From contig JAEWMB010000015.1 in the NCBI GenBank assembly GCA_023457255.1, positions 1-64,000 on the forward strand: a stretch of 64,000 nt of DNA, in the 5' to 3' direction. Below the pieces are notes generated by a model. That model was not told the origin of the DNA and ran no database searches. It was given only the letters and a program-made list of their open reading frames with translations. This document shows, piece by piece, positions 43,989 to 52,105 of this stretch (the stretch's first letter is position 1; each line of letters opens with the position of its first letter). Source of the DNA: Bacillota bacterium. GTDB taxonomy: Bacteria; Bacillota; Clostridia; Lachnospirales; Lachnospiraceae. A program made the position numbers and the translations under genes.

Positions 43989-45323
43989 ATGAACTATGAT
44001 ATCGTAATTATCGGCGGAGGACCGGCAGGTTTAGCAGCAGCTCTTGGTGCAAGAGAATCAGGAGAAGGTTCTGTTTTGATTATTGAGAGAGAGAGGGAGC
44101 TTGGAGGTATCTTAAATCAATGTATTCATACAGGGTTTGGGCTGACAACATTTCAAGAAGAATTAACAGGACCGGAGTATGCACATCGATTTATAGCAGC
44201 ATTAGAAGGAATAGATATTACGGTGATGCTTCAGACGATGGTTATTGAAATAACACAAGAGAAGCTAATTACTGTGATGAACCTGGAAAGAGGTTGCTTT
44301 CTCATTAAAGCAAAAGCCATCGTGCTTGCTATGGGCTGCAGAGAACGACCAAGAGGAGCTTTAAATATTCCAGGATATCGTCCTGCCGGTATTTATTCTG
44401 CCGGTACAGCACAGCACTATGTTAATGTAGAAGGCAGGATGCCGGGGAAAGAAGTTATAATTCTTGGTTCAGGCGACATCGGATTAATTATGGCAAGGAG
44501 GCTAACCTTAGAGGGAGCAAAAGTAAAATTGGTAGCAGAGCTTTTGCCGTACTCCAGTGGTTTAAAGCGTAACATAGTACAGTGTCTTGAGGATTATCAG
44601 ATACCGTTAAGGTTAAGTCATACGGTAGTGGCAATTGACGGGAAGGAAAGAGTGAAGGGAGTTACCCTGGCGAAAGTGAATGAACAGAGACAACCGATCA
44701 AAGGTACCGAGGAATATATTTCTTGTGATACTCTGCTGCTATCCGTAGGTTTGATACCAGAAAATGAATTGTCTGCTATGTTACCTATAGCTTTAAACCC
44801 CGCAACCGGCGGAGCCCTTGTTTATGAAAATCTTGAGACGAGTGTTTCTGGAGTTTTTGCCTGCGGGAATGTACTTCATGTACATGATTTAGTGGATAAC
44901 GTATCAAAGGAAGCACACATGGCAGGAAAATATGCGGCAGAGTATATCAATAAAGGAATGGAGCATGAAACAGAGACCAAGGAAGAAACCGAGAAAGAAA
45001 CAGAAAAAGAGAAAGAAGCAGAAAAAGAAATCAAGAAAGGAATCGAGAAGGAGATTCTTCTGCAAGCGGGGAAGGGAATTCGTTATACGATTCCTAATTG
45101 TCTGCGCTTCCAAAGATTGGAGGAACAAACTTTTGTACGTTTCCGGGTAAATAAACCATTCGCTGATGTCTGTCTCTGCGTTTATTTTGATGATATCCGG
45201 ATAGACCGAAAGAGTAAGAAAAATATAGTACCTGGTGAAATGGGACAGATCGTGATAAATAAAAAGGACATCAACAAATATCCAGAGATAAATCACATTA
45301 CAATCAAGGTGGAAGAAGGATAA
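43989..45323 (+). CDS. NAD/FAD-dependent oxidoreductase, GlpA operon partner
   Basis: About 444 residues. A pyridine-nucleotide-disulfide-type fold with two Rossmann sites: IVIIGGGPAGLAAALGARES for FAD at the N terminus and VIILGSGDIGLIMARRL for NAD(P). MGCRERPRG and CGNVLHVHDLVDNVS also match the group found beside GlpA-like proteins in clostridia. It probably passes electrons from the dehydrogenase to NAD or another carrier. Near residue 325-355 is a Glu/Lys-rich linker of about 30 residues, not expected in the family. The start at 43989 gives the standard N terminus. Followed by the DUF1667 gene. Confidence 0.82.
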   Translation: MNYDIVIIGGGPAGLAAALGARESGEGSVLIIERERELGGILNQCIHTGFGLTTFQEELTGPEYAHRFIAALEGIDITVMLQTMVIEITQEKLITVMNLERGCFLIKAKAIVLAMGCRERPRGALNIPGYRPAGIYSAGTAQHYVNVEGRMPGKEVIILGSGDIGLIMARRLTLEGAKVKLVAELLPYSSGLKRNIVQCLEDYQIPLRLSHTVVAIDGKERVKGVTLAKVNEQRQPIKGTEEYISCDTLLLSVGLIPENELSAMLPIALNPATGGALVYENLETSVSGVFACGNVLHVHDLVDNVSKEAHMAGKYAAEYINKGMEHETETKEETEKETEKEKEAEKEIKKGIEKEILLQAGKGIRYTIPNCLRFQRLEEQTFVRFRVNKPFADVCLCVYFDDIRIDRKSKKNIVPGEMGQIVINKKDINKYPEINHITIKVEEG

Positions 45324-45413
45324 GATAAATGGCTATTCCGCCAGTCTTGTATCGATAAAATTAATTGCGCTGATTCTATGCGCAGATGCGAGTTAGGTAC
45401 ATCTTGATTATAT

Positions 45414-45438
45414 GCGTGCTAAAGCACGCGGATGGGAG
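45414..45438 (+). repeat. Hairpin + GGATGGGAG start-proximal element (DUF1667 gene)
   Basis: GCGTGC-TAAA-GCACGC (45414-45429) is perfect. It is followed directly by GGATGGGAG and ATG 45444. An in-frame ATG is 12 bases upstream. It is very close to the parC copy. Confidence 0.65.
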
Positions 45439-45443
45439 TTAGA

Positions 45444-45812
45444 ATGGAAACAAAAATATTTACGTGTATCAGATGCCCCATGGGTTGTGAATTAACTGCA
45501 ACGATTAATGACAATGGTGTAGTAACTGTAAAAGGAAATGCCTGCATTCGCGGGGAACAGTACGCAAAAAAAGAACTGAGGAAGCCATTACGGGTTTTGA
45601 CTACTACAGTCCGAGTTATCGGCGGCACGCAAGCAATGCTCCCTGTGAGAACAAGAGGAGAAATTCCGAAAGATAAGATTATGGAGGGAATAAGACAGTT
45701 AAGGAAGATACAGGTAAAAGCACCTGTTCAAATAGGAGAAATAATTGTTGAAAATCTTGTGGATTCTGGGGTAGCAGTAATTGCAACAAAAACGGTACGA
45801 AAAAGAGAATAA
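45444..45812 (+). CDS. DUF1667 protein of the G3P dehydrogenase operon
   Basis: 122 residues of the DUF1667 family, which is found next to GlpA/GlpB-like genes in many clostridia. The N-terminal CIRCPMGCEL, a CxxCxxGC pattern, plus CIRG further on, suggests a metal or iron-sulfur site. The rest is a small alpha/beta domain (RVIGGTQAMLPVRTRGEIPK). It may be a small electron-transfer or assembly subunit of the dehydrogenase complex. Its exact role is not known. GGGAG precedes ATG 45444. Confidence 0.82.
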   Translation: METKIFTCIRCPMGCELTATINDNGVVTVKGNACIRGEQYAKKELRKPLRVLTTTVRVIGGTQAMLPVRTRGEIPKDKIMEGIRQLRKIQVKAPVQIGEIIVENLVDSGVAVIATKTVRKRE

Positions 45813-45911
45813 TTGATATTATTTATTAAAGCATTTACTAAAAAATGACGAAGTATGTAGATAACAAGTCAAAATTTAAAACATTGGAAAAGAACTAAGG
45901 AGGAACAGCGT

Positions 45912-46937
45912 ATGATAACAGTATCCGCTTGTCTTATCGTTAAAGATGAAGAAAAAGTGTTAGCAAGATGCTTGGATTGTGTACAGAGGGTAGCTGATGA
46001 GATTATCATTGTGGATACTGGCTCAAAGGATCGGACCAAGGAGATCGCCGGTAACTATACGAATCTAATTTACGACTTTCCATGGGTGGATGATTTCTCC
46101 GCTGCAAGAAATTTTTCATTTTCAAAGGCATCTATGGATTATTTATATGTTGCGGATGCAGATGAAATAATAGAAGAGGAACAGATACATAATTTTCTGC
46201 GGTTAAAAGAAACGTTGCTGCCGGAAATTGAAATCGTGCAAATGTATTATTGTAACCAGCTTGAATTCAACACAACTTATAATTTTGACAAAGAGTATCG
46301 TCCAAAGCTTTATAAAAGAGTCAGGGAATTTCGTTTTTATGATCCGCTGCATGAAGCGGTACGTTTGGATCCGGTTATCTATGACAGTGAGATAGAGATT
46401 ATTCATAAACCTTTATCTAATCATGCGCCAAGAGATTTCGCTGTCTATCAAAAAATCATAGCACGCGGGGAAAAACTTTCTGGTAAGCTGCGGTCTATGT
46501 ATGCCAGAGAGCTATTTATAGCAGGTGAGGACCGTGATTTCATGGATGCTTATTCCTACTTTTATGATACCTTGCTTTGCGCTGCTTTTAGTTTATCAGA
46601 ACTAAAGCAATGCCAGTGTGTATTAGCCAGAAGTGCAAGAGTACAGCAGTTGGATCAGGAATTTTTTAAAGTATGCTTAAAAAATGTTGCCGGTGGTGAA
46701 GCATCCGCTGAAATATGCTATGAATTAGGGGAATATTATCGGCAGCATGGAGATGATTCAGAGGCTATCCTTTGGTATTATAATGCTGCATTTGAAACAG
46801 AAGCAGAACTTAATCTTCATTATCAAGGCGATTATCCTCTGAATCAACTTGCGCTTTGTTATCATAACTTGGGAAATAAAGAAGAGGCTCTAAAATATGA
46901 AAAGTTACGGGATGAATGGAAAGTAAAAGAAAGGTAA
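45912..46937 (+). CDS. Family-2 glycosyltransferase with TPR-like tail
   Basis: 341 residues. The N-terminal GT2 domain has SACLIVKDEEKVLARCL, IIIVDTGSKDRT and VADADEII with the metal-binding Asp residues, and LHEAVRL. The C-terminal roughly 150 residues are helical and TPR-like, the last repeats being CYELGEYYRQHGDDSEAILW and NQLALCYHNLGNKEEALKYE. GT-TPR fusions often glycosylate surface or flagellar proteins. The target is unknown here, but the flagellins lie about 8 kb away. AAGGAGG before ATG 45912. No operon partner is evident. Confidence 0.8.
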   Translation: MITVSACLIVKDEEKVLARCLDCVQRVADEIIIVDTGSKDRTKEIAGNYTNLIYDFPWVDDFSAARNFSFSKASMDYLYVADADEIIEEEQIHNFLRLKETLLPEIEIVQMYYCNQLEFNTTYNFDKEYRPKLYKRVREFRFYDPLHEAVRLDPVIYDSEIEIIHKPLSNHAPRDFAVYQKIIARGEKLSGKLRSMYARELFIAGEDRDFMDAYSYFYDTLLCAAFSLSELKQCQCVLARSARVQQLDQEFFKVCLKNVAGGEASAEICYELGEYYRQHGDDSEAILWYYNAAFETEAELNLHYQGDYPLNQLALCYHNLGNKEEALKYEKLRDEWKVKER

Positions 46938-47040
46938 ATCCTATGGATACAAAGAGATAAGAATGCCTGCTTGCTTATTCCAAAGCTTCGAGATATTATA
47001 AGACTATGAATAAGTTATAGGTATGGTATTAGAATAGGCT

Positions 47041-47067
47041 CTACTTTTTAGAGGATAGAATGAGGTG
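47041..47067 (+). repeat. Hairpin + GATAGAATGAGG start-proximal element (lspA-like gene)
   Basis: CTCTA (47041-47045) pairs with TAGAG (47051-47055), and GATAGAATGAGG leads to ATG 47073. The motif ATG is 11 bases upstream and out of frame. Confidence 0.4.
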
Positions 47068-47072
47068 ACGTT

Positions 47073-47522
47073 ATGATTTTTTTCTTAATTGCAGCAGCGA
47101 TTTTTGTATTAGACTTTTTTATGAAAGAATATGTCGAGAAAAATAAAACGATTGGCAAAAGTGAGAAGATTTTAAGAGGACGTATTGTTGTTACAAAATA
47201 TCATAACCAAGGTGCTTTTTTAAATCTTATGGAAAAAAGAAGAGAGGCCCTTTTGGTAGTATCCGGTATTATGATTGGCGGCATTACCATATTAATGGCA
47301 ATCATATTCCCTCAAAAGGGAAAACGGCTTCTTAAGACCGGGATTGCATTTTTAGCCGGCGGTGCTGCCAGCAATGTATACGATAGGCTTAGAAGGGGAT
47401 ATGTAGTGGATTACTTTAGTTTTTCTTGTTACCAAAAAGTGATATTTAACATATCCGACTTTTTTATATTCTTGGGCAGTATTCTTCTGACTGTTCGCAT
47501 TATCTTTAAAGGCTTAGAGTAA
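47073..47522 (+). CDS. Signal peptidase II (lipoprotein) homologue
   Basis: 149 residues with four membrane segments. LspA cuts the signal from prolipoproteins after lipid attachment. The sequence keeps AASNVYDRLRRGYVVDYFSF and FNISDFFIF, including the two catalytic aspartates (Asp113 and Asp129), and TKYHNQGAF for the NxGxAF region. It is somewhat shorter and more divergent than housekeeping LspA, so it may be a second copy for particular substrates. GAGGTGACG precedes ATG 47073. A bidirectional terminator follows. Confidence 0.75.
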   Translation: MIFFLIAAAIFVLDFFMKEYVEKNKTIGKSEKILRGRIVVTKYHNQGAFLNLMEKRREALLVVSGIMIGGITILMAIIFPQKGKRLLKTGIAFLAGGAASNVYDRLRRGYVVDYFSFSCYQKVIFNISDFFIFLGSILLTVRIIFKGLE

Positions 47523-47605
47523 AAACGATTCCGCTGTGATGGTACTTTGTTCGAACCTATCGTTCCAGCCGGTACGTTCAGAGTTCGTATCTTAAATTAT
47601 ATAAA

Positions 47606-47648
47606 GAACGGCGGTTTTGATTTTCCCGAAACCGCCGTTCAGCCCTTT
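47606..47648. terminator. Terminator between the lspA-like gene and pyrG
   Basis: GAACGGCGGTTT (47606-47617) pairs perfectly with AAACCGCCGTTC (47629-47640). Short T- and A-rich stretches flank it. It lies between convergent genes. Confidence 0.8.
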
Positions 47649-47744
47649 TAGCCCCTCAACCCAAAAAGACCAGAAGCTTTCCGGCCTTAGAACATAGCCG
47701 ATTTCTTTATAATTAGAAGGGGGCTATCGTAACTTTGAATAAGA

Positions 47745-49355
47745 TTATCGATTTGATTTTTTGTCTAGGGCAGCACCTACGAAACCTCTAAATAACGGAT
47801 GAGGCCGATTAGGACGGGATTTAAACTCCGGATGTGCCTGAGTGGCGATAAACCACGGGTGATCCGGAAGTTCTATCATCTCAACAATCCTTCCATCCGG
47901 ACTTAGTCCAGATAATTTTATACCATGGCGAATTAGTTCATCACGATAATAATTGTTCACTTCATAGCGATGCCGATGACGTTCCGTAATCGCTGCGGTC
48001 TGATATAGCTCAAATGCTTTGCTGGTCTGATCAAGGATACAAGGATAAGAGCCAAGTCTTAATGTCCCTCCAATGTTTTCGATACCATCTTGCTCCGGCA
48101 TCAGATGAATTACCGGGTGAGTAGTTTCGGGATTTAGTTCTATACTGTGAGCATCTGAAAAACCTAGAACATGCCGGGCAAATTCAACAACAGCAAGCTG
48201 CATTCCAAGACATAGTCCAAGATAAGGAAGTTTATGTTCCCTTGCATATTGAATTGCTGAGATTTTGCCTTCAATACCACGATCACCGAATCCACCCGGT
48301 ACTAGGACACCACTTACATCGTGTAAAAGATCTGCTACGGTTTCCTTGGTAACGGATTCTGATGGGATCCACTTAATTTGAATGGAGGCATTATGAGCAA
48401 CAGCACCATGTTTTAAAGATTCCACTACGCTAATGTAGGCATCATGAAGCTGAGTGTATTTACCAACTAAGGCTACGGTAACATCACGGGTAGGATTTTT
48501 TAAAGAGTGTACCATATCCTCCCAACCCTTTAAATCTGGTTCCGGACAGTTTAAATGAAGGCACTCACAGGCAACATCAGCCAGGTGCTCTTCTTCCATC
48601 ATAAGCGGAATCTCATACAAGGTATCTGCATCTAAATTCTGAAGAACGTGAGTGCGGGGTACATTACAAAAGAGTGCTATTTTTTCACGAATTCCCGGCT
48701 CGAGAGGAAGCTCTGTACGGCACATTATAATATCTGGCTGTATCCCCATGCCCTGTAGGTCTTTTACACTGGCTTGGGTTGGTTTTGTCTTCATCTCACC
48801 CGAAGCTTTTAGATAAGGGATTAAAGTTACATGAATGAGCATTGCATTTTCTCTTCCGACCTCATGCTGAAACTGGCGAATTGCTTCGAGAAAAGGCTGG
48901 CTCTCGATATCACCTACGGTTCCGCCGACTTCAATAATAGCAATGTGTGTTTCATTACAGCCATTGTTACGATAGAAGCGACCTTTAATTTCATTTGTAA
49001 TATGAGGTATCACCTGTACGGTACCCCCTCCAAAGTCCCCTCGACGTTCCTTGGACAATACGGTCCAATAAATCTTGCCGGTAGTTACATTGGATTGCTT
49101 AGTTAAGCTTTCGTCGATAAAACGCTCATAATGGCCAAGATCAAGATCTGTTTCGGCTCCATCGTCCGTTACGAAGACTTCGCCGTGCTGGACCGGATTC
49201 ATGGTACCCGGGTCGATATTGATGTACGGATCAAATTTTTGCATCGTTACATGGTAACCTCTTGCCTTTAATAACCGGCCAAGAGAAGCGGCGGTGATAC
49301 CCTTGCCAAGACCAGATACGACACCGCCGGTTACAAAAACGTATTTTACGTCCAT
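47745..49355 (-). CDS. pyrG: CTP synthase
   Basis: 536 residues, normal length. It makes CTP from UTP, ATP and glutamine. The synthetase domain starts KYVFVTGGVVSGLGKGITAA and includes the DPYINIDPGTMNP and GGTVGDIES segments. The C-terminal glutaminase carries the catalytic Cys in LGLCLGMQLAV and the His/Glu pair in AHPEFKSRP. The start at 49355 has AGGAGGG upstream. The leader on this strand holds a terminator, so expression is probably attenuated. A single gene facing the convergent terminator. Confidence 0.95.
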   Translation of the reverse strand: MDVKYVFVTGGVVSGLGKGITAASLGRLLKARGYHVTMQKFDPYINIDPGTMNPVQHGEVFVTDDGAETDLDLGHYERFIDESLTKQSNVTTGKIYWTVLSKERRGDFGGGTVQVIPHITNEIKGRFYRNNGCNETHIAIIEVGGTVGDIESQPFLEAIRQFQHEVGRENAMLIHVTLIPYLKASGEMKTKPTQASVKDLQGMGIQPDIIMCRTELPLEPGIREKIALFCNVPRTHVLQNLDADTLYEIPLMMEEEHLADVACECLHLNCPEPDLKGWEDMVHSLKNPTRDVTVALVGKYTQLHDAYISVVESLKHGAVAHNASIQIKWIPSESVTKETVADLLHDVSGVLVPGGFGDRGIEGKISAIQYAREHKLPYLGLCLGMQLAVVEFARHVLGFSDAHSIELNPETTHPVIHLMPEQDGIENIGGTLRLGSYPCILDQTSKAFELYQTAAITERHRHRYEVNNYYRDELIRHGIKLSGLSPDGRIVEMIELPDHPWFIATQAHPEFKSRPNRPHPLFRGFVGAALDKKSNR

Positions 49356-49380
49356 AGTTAGCTCCCTCCTGTTAAAAAAT

Positions 49381-49455
49381 AAAAAAGCATTTAAAATCTT
49401 AGCCTTTTATAGAAAAAGGGTCACGAATGTCCGGACAGATTAAGATTTTAAACGC
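49381..49455 (-). promoter_or_regulatory. pyrG: pyrG leader terminator (attenuator)
   Basis: On the minus strand the 15-base arms at 49441-49455 and 49387-49401 pair with one mismatch. Two inner palindromes (TGTCCGGACA, and CCTTTT with AAAAGG) lie in the loop, and TTTTTTATTTTTT follows. It stands about 25 bases before the Shine-Dalgarno sequence. No 5' GGGC start of the known CTP-sensing type is visible. Confidence 0.7.
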
Positions 49456-49831
49456 TAACACCTTCGCTAGTGTATTAAAAAAACAAATTATATTATAATA
49501 CTATTGGGATATAAAATCTAGTATTTTTTTATTGAATCAGAAAATTATTATCAGAAGTAAAAAATAAAATCAAGTACTATCAATCCAATCCTATAACTGA
49601 CTATGTCTTCTAACATAAATAATATGGGACTTTGCTTTTTTAATATACATATGTGTGTCCAATACAAAATGAAGAAGCATATATGCGAAAATACTCAATC
49701 TAATCGAAAGCATGCCGAATCGTGGTTTACTATAGGTTTGAGGGATAATATCTGTTATAATTGCAGCCAAATTGTGCGAAAATAGAACAATTCTTTTATA
49801 ATTTGGACACAAAAATTTCAGAACTTAAAAC
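49456..49831. other. Intergenic region between pyrG and ftsH
   Basis: About 375 bases, AT-rich. A TATAAT-TATAAT pair for pyrG lies on the minus strand near 49485-49500 with a weak -35. Open frames at 49591-49812 on both strands have no ribosome-binding site and are not called. Confidence 0.4.
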
Positions 49832-49860
49832 TTGATTTATATTTTAAGTATCATTATAAT
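49832..49860 (+). promoter_or_regulatory. Sigma-A type promoter of ftsH
   Basis: TTGATT (49832-49837), 17 bases, TATAAT (49855-49860). It lies about 50 bases before the start codon at 49912, which has AGGAGG upstream. Confidence 0.75.
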
Positions 49861-49911
49861 GAAACTATGTTTTTAATGGAAAAAATAAAACGAATTCGTT
49901 AGGAGGATCCG

Positions 49912-51960
49912 ATGGATAATAGAGATAAGAATGGCGGAGACAAGAAAAAGACCGGACCGGGAAAACGCGGTTGGATATTTAGCCTTGTCGCAGCTTTCAT
50001 TATGGTAATGCTCTTTTCTTATATGTCAAAGCAATTGGAACGGAGCAAAATCGAAGAAATCACATTCAATGAATTTCTATCGATGATTAATAATAACAAT
50101 CAAAATAAGATTGAACTTGTAGAATTTGATTATAGTAAAAATCAATATACGATTTATACAGAACAATTAAAGAACAATCCGAGAGAGAAAATTTATGTTA
50201 CCGGTATTACACATGACTATTCGATCAGTCAGATTTTGGATGAAAAGGAGATAGAATTCAAAGCAGTCCGTAACGATAGCGAAACAACAATCATTGATAT
50301 TATATTGGCGTATGCGCTGCCTTTTGTATTGATCTATGGAGTTATGTTCTTCTTATTCCGAATGATTTCTAAGAACAGCGGCGGAATGATGGGCGTTGGA
50401 AAAAGTAATGCGAAAGTATATGTCGAAAAAGAAACCGGCGTAACCTTTAAGGATGTTGCGGGTCAGGAAGAAGCAAAGGAATCCCTGACGGAACTGGTGG
50501 ATTTTCTTCATAATCCCGGAAAATATACCAGAATCGGTGCGAAGCTACCAAAAGGTGCTCTTCTTGTGGGACCTCCGGGTACAGGTAAAACTTTGCTGGC
50601 AAAGGCGGTAGCAGGGGAAGCAAAGGTTCCTTTTTTCTCTCTGTCAGGTTCTGATTTTGTTGAGATGTTTGTCGGCGTAGGTGCTTCTCGTGTACGTGAC
50701 TTGTTTAAGCAAGCACAAAGTCAGGCACCATGTATCGTGTTTATCGATGAGATTGATGCCATAGGTAAGAGCAGAGATTCTCATTACGGCGGCGGAAATG
50801 ATGAACGGGAACAAACCTTAAATCAATTGCTTTCTGAAATGGATGGTTTTGATACCTCAAAAGGTATCGTTATCTTAGCGGCTACGAATCGTCCGGAAGT
50901 ATTGGATAAAGCGCTTCTTCGTCCGGGACGATTTGACCGGAGAGTAATTGTAGATAAGCCAGATTTAAAGGGTCGTGTTGACATTTTAAAAGTTCATGCC
51001 AAGAATGTATTGATGCATGATTCGGTGGATTTAGAAGAAATTGGGCTTGCAACCAGCGGCGCAGTTGGTTCTGACTTAGCCAATATGATTAATGAAGCTG
51101 CAATTTTAGCAGTAAAAGAAGGCAGAACGGTAGTTACTCAGAATGATTTGTTTGAATCCGTTGAGGTTGTTATCGCCGGCAAGGAAAAGAAGGACCGTAT
51201 TCTTGGGCCGGAAGAAAAGAAGATAGTTGCATACCATGAGGTAGGACATGCCTTAGTAACTGCTTTAGAGAAAAAATCCGAACCGGTGCAAAAGATTACA
51301 ATAGTCCCGCGTACCATGGGTTCTCTTGGTTACGTAATGCAAGTTCCGGAAGAAGAGAAGTATCTGATGAGTAAGGATGAGCTGCTGGCACGAATCGTTA
51401 CCTTATATGGCGGACGTGCTGCAGAAGAGTTAGTTTTTGGTTCCATTACAACAGGAGCGTCCAATGATATTGAAAAAGCGACTTCTCTTGCCCGTGCTAT
51501 GGTGACACAGTATGGAATGTCAGATCGGTTTGGTTTAATTGGGTTAGAATCTGTGGAAAGTCGTTATCTGGATGGCAGACCGGTACTTAACTGTGGGGAT
51601 GCTACTGCAGCGGAAATCGATAGTGAGGTTATGATAATTCTTAAGAGATGTTATGATCGTGCGCAAGAGTTGCTGGCAGATAATCGTGATGTTTTAGATA
51701 GGATTGCAGACTTTCTGGTGAATAAAGAAACGATTACAGGAAAAGAATTCATGAAGATTTACCGTGAGGTAAAGGGAATTCCAGAAGAAACAGGAAAAGA
51801 GCTAATTTCTTCCGAGGAAGTGAATAAAATTCAGGAAGCACCGATAATCAAGCAAGACAGCCTAGAGGAAAGCTCTGCAGTAGTTAGAGCAGCAGAGATA
51901 AAAGATAACACGGAAACTGAGGGAGAAAAGAATAGCAACTCAGAGAATACCGTACTATAG
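49912..51960 (+). CDS. ftsH: ATP-dependent zinc metalloprotease FtsH
   Basis: 682 residues. A hexameric membrane protease that pulls out and degrades unfolded or regulatory membrane proteins. Two membrane spans (about 20-40 and 123-145) flank a small outside domain. The AAA domain has Walker A GPPGTGKT (220-227), Walker B IVFIDEIDAIG and the SRH ATNRPEVLDKALLRPGRFDRR region. The protease site is HEVGH (442-446). The tail of about 60 residues is rich in Glu and Ser. AGGAGG precedes ATG 49912 behind a good promoter. uvrC follows after 145 bases. Confidence 0.97.
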   Translation: MDNRDKNGGDKKKTGPGKRGWIFSLVAAFIMVMLFSYMSKQLERSKIEEITFNEFLSMINNNNQNKIELVEFDYSKNQYTIYTEQLKNNPREKIYVTGITHDYSISQILDEKEIEFKAVRNDSETTIIDIILAYALPFVLIYGVMFFLFRMISKNSGGMMGVGKSNAKVYVEKETGVTFKDVAGQEEAKESLTELVDFLHNPGKYTRIGAKLPKGALLVGPPGTGKTLLAKAVAGEAKVPFFSLSGSDFVEMFVGVGASRVRDLFKQAQSQAPCIVFIDEIDAIGKSRDSHYGGGNDEREQTLNQLLSEMDGFDTSKGIVILAATNRPEVLDKALLRPGRFDRRVIVDKPDLKGRVDILKVHAKNVLMHDSVDLEEIGLATSGAVGSDLANMINEAAILAVKEGRTVVTQNDLFESVEVVIAGKEKKDRILGPEEKKIVAYHEVGHALVTALEKKSEPVQKITIVPRTMGSLGYVMQVPEEEKYLMSKDELLARIVTLYGGRAAEELVFGSITTGASNDIEKATSLARAMVTQYGMSDRFGLIGLESVESRYLDGRPVLNCGDATAAEIDSEVMIILKRCYDRAQELLADNRDVLDRIADFLVNKETITGKEFMKIYREVKGIPEETGKELISSEEVNKIQEAPIIKQDSLEESSAVVRAAEIKDNTETEGEKNSNSENTVL

Positions 51961-52105
51961 TGACAAGGATTGGAGTTACTACGGATGAAGGTCCCTAGTA
52001 ACTCTTTCCGGTTAAGCAGGCAACCTCCCTGTATATCCAATATGCTGAGATCAGGATACTGCTTAATAACACGTACTATATTCTATAATGGGAATGAGGA
52101 TAATT

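Noticed and set aside
49591..49812. Overlapping open frames on both strands between pyrG and ftsH
   Set aside because: AT-rich with no ribosome-binding site. The two frames mirror each other, as chance frames often do.
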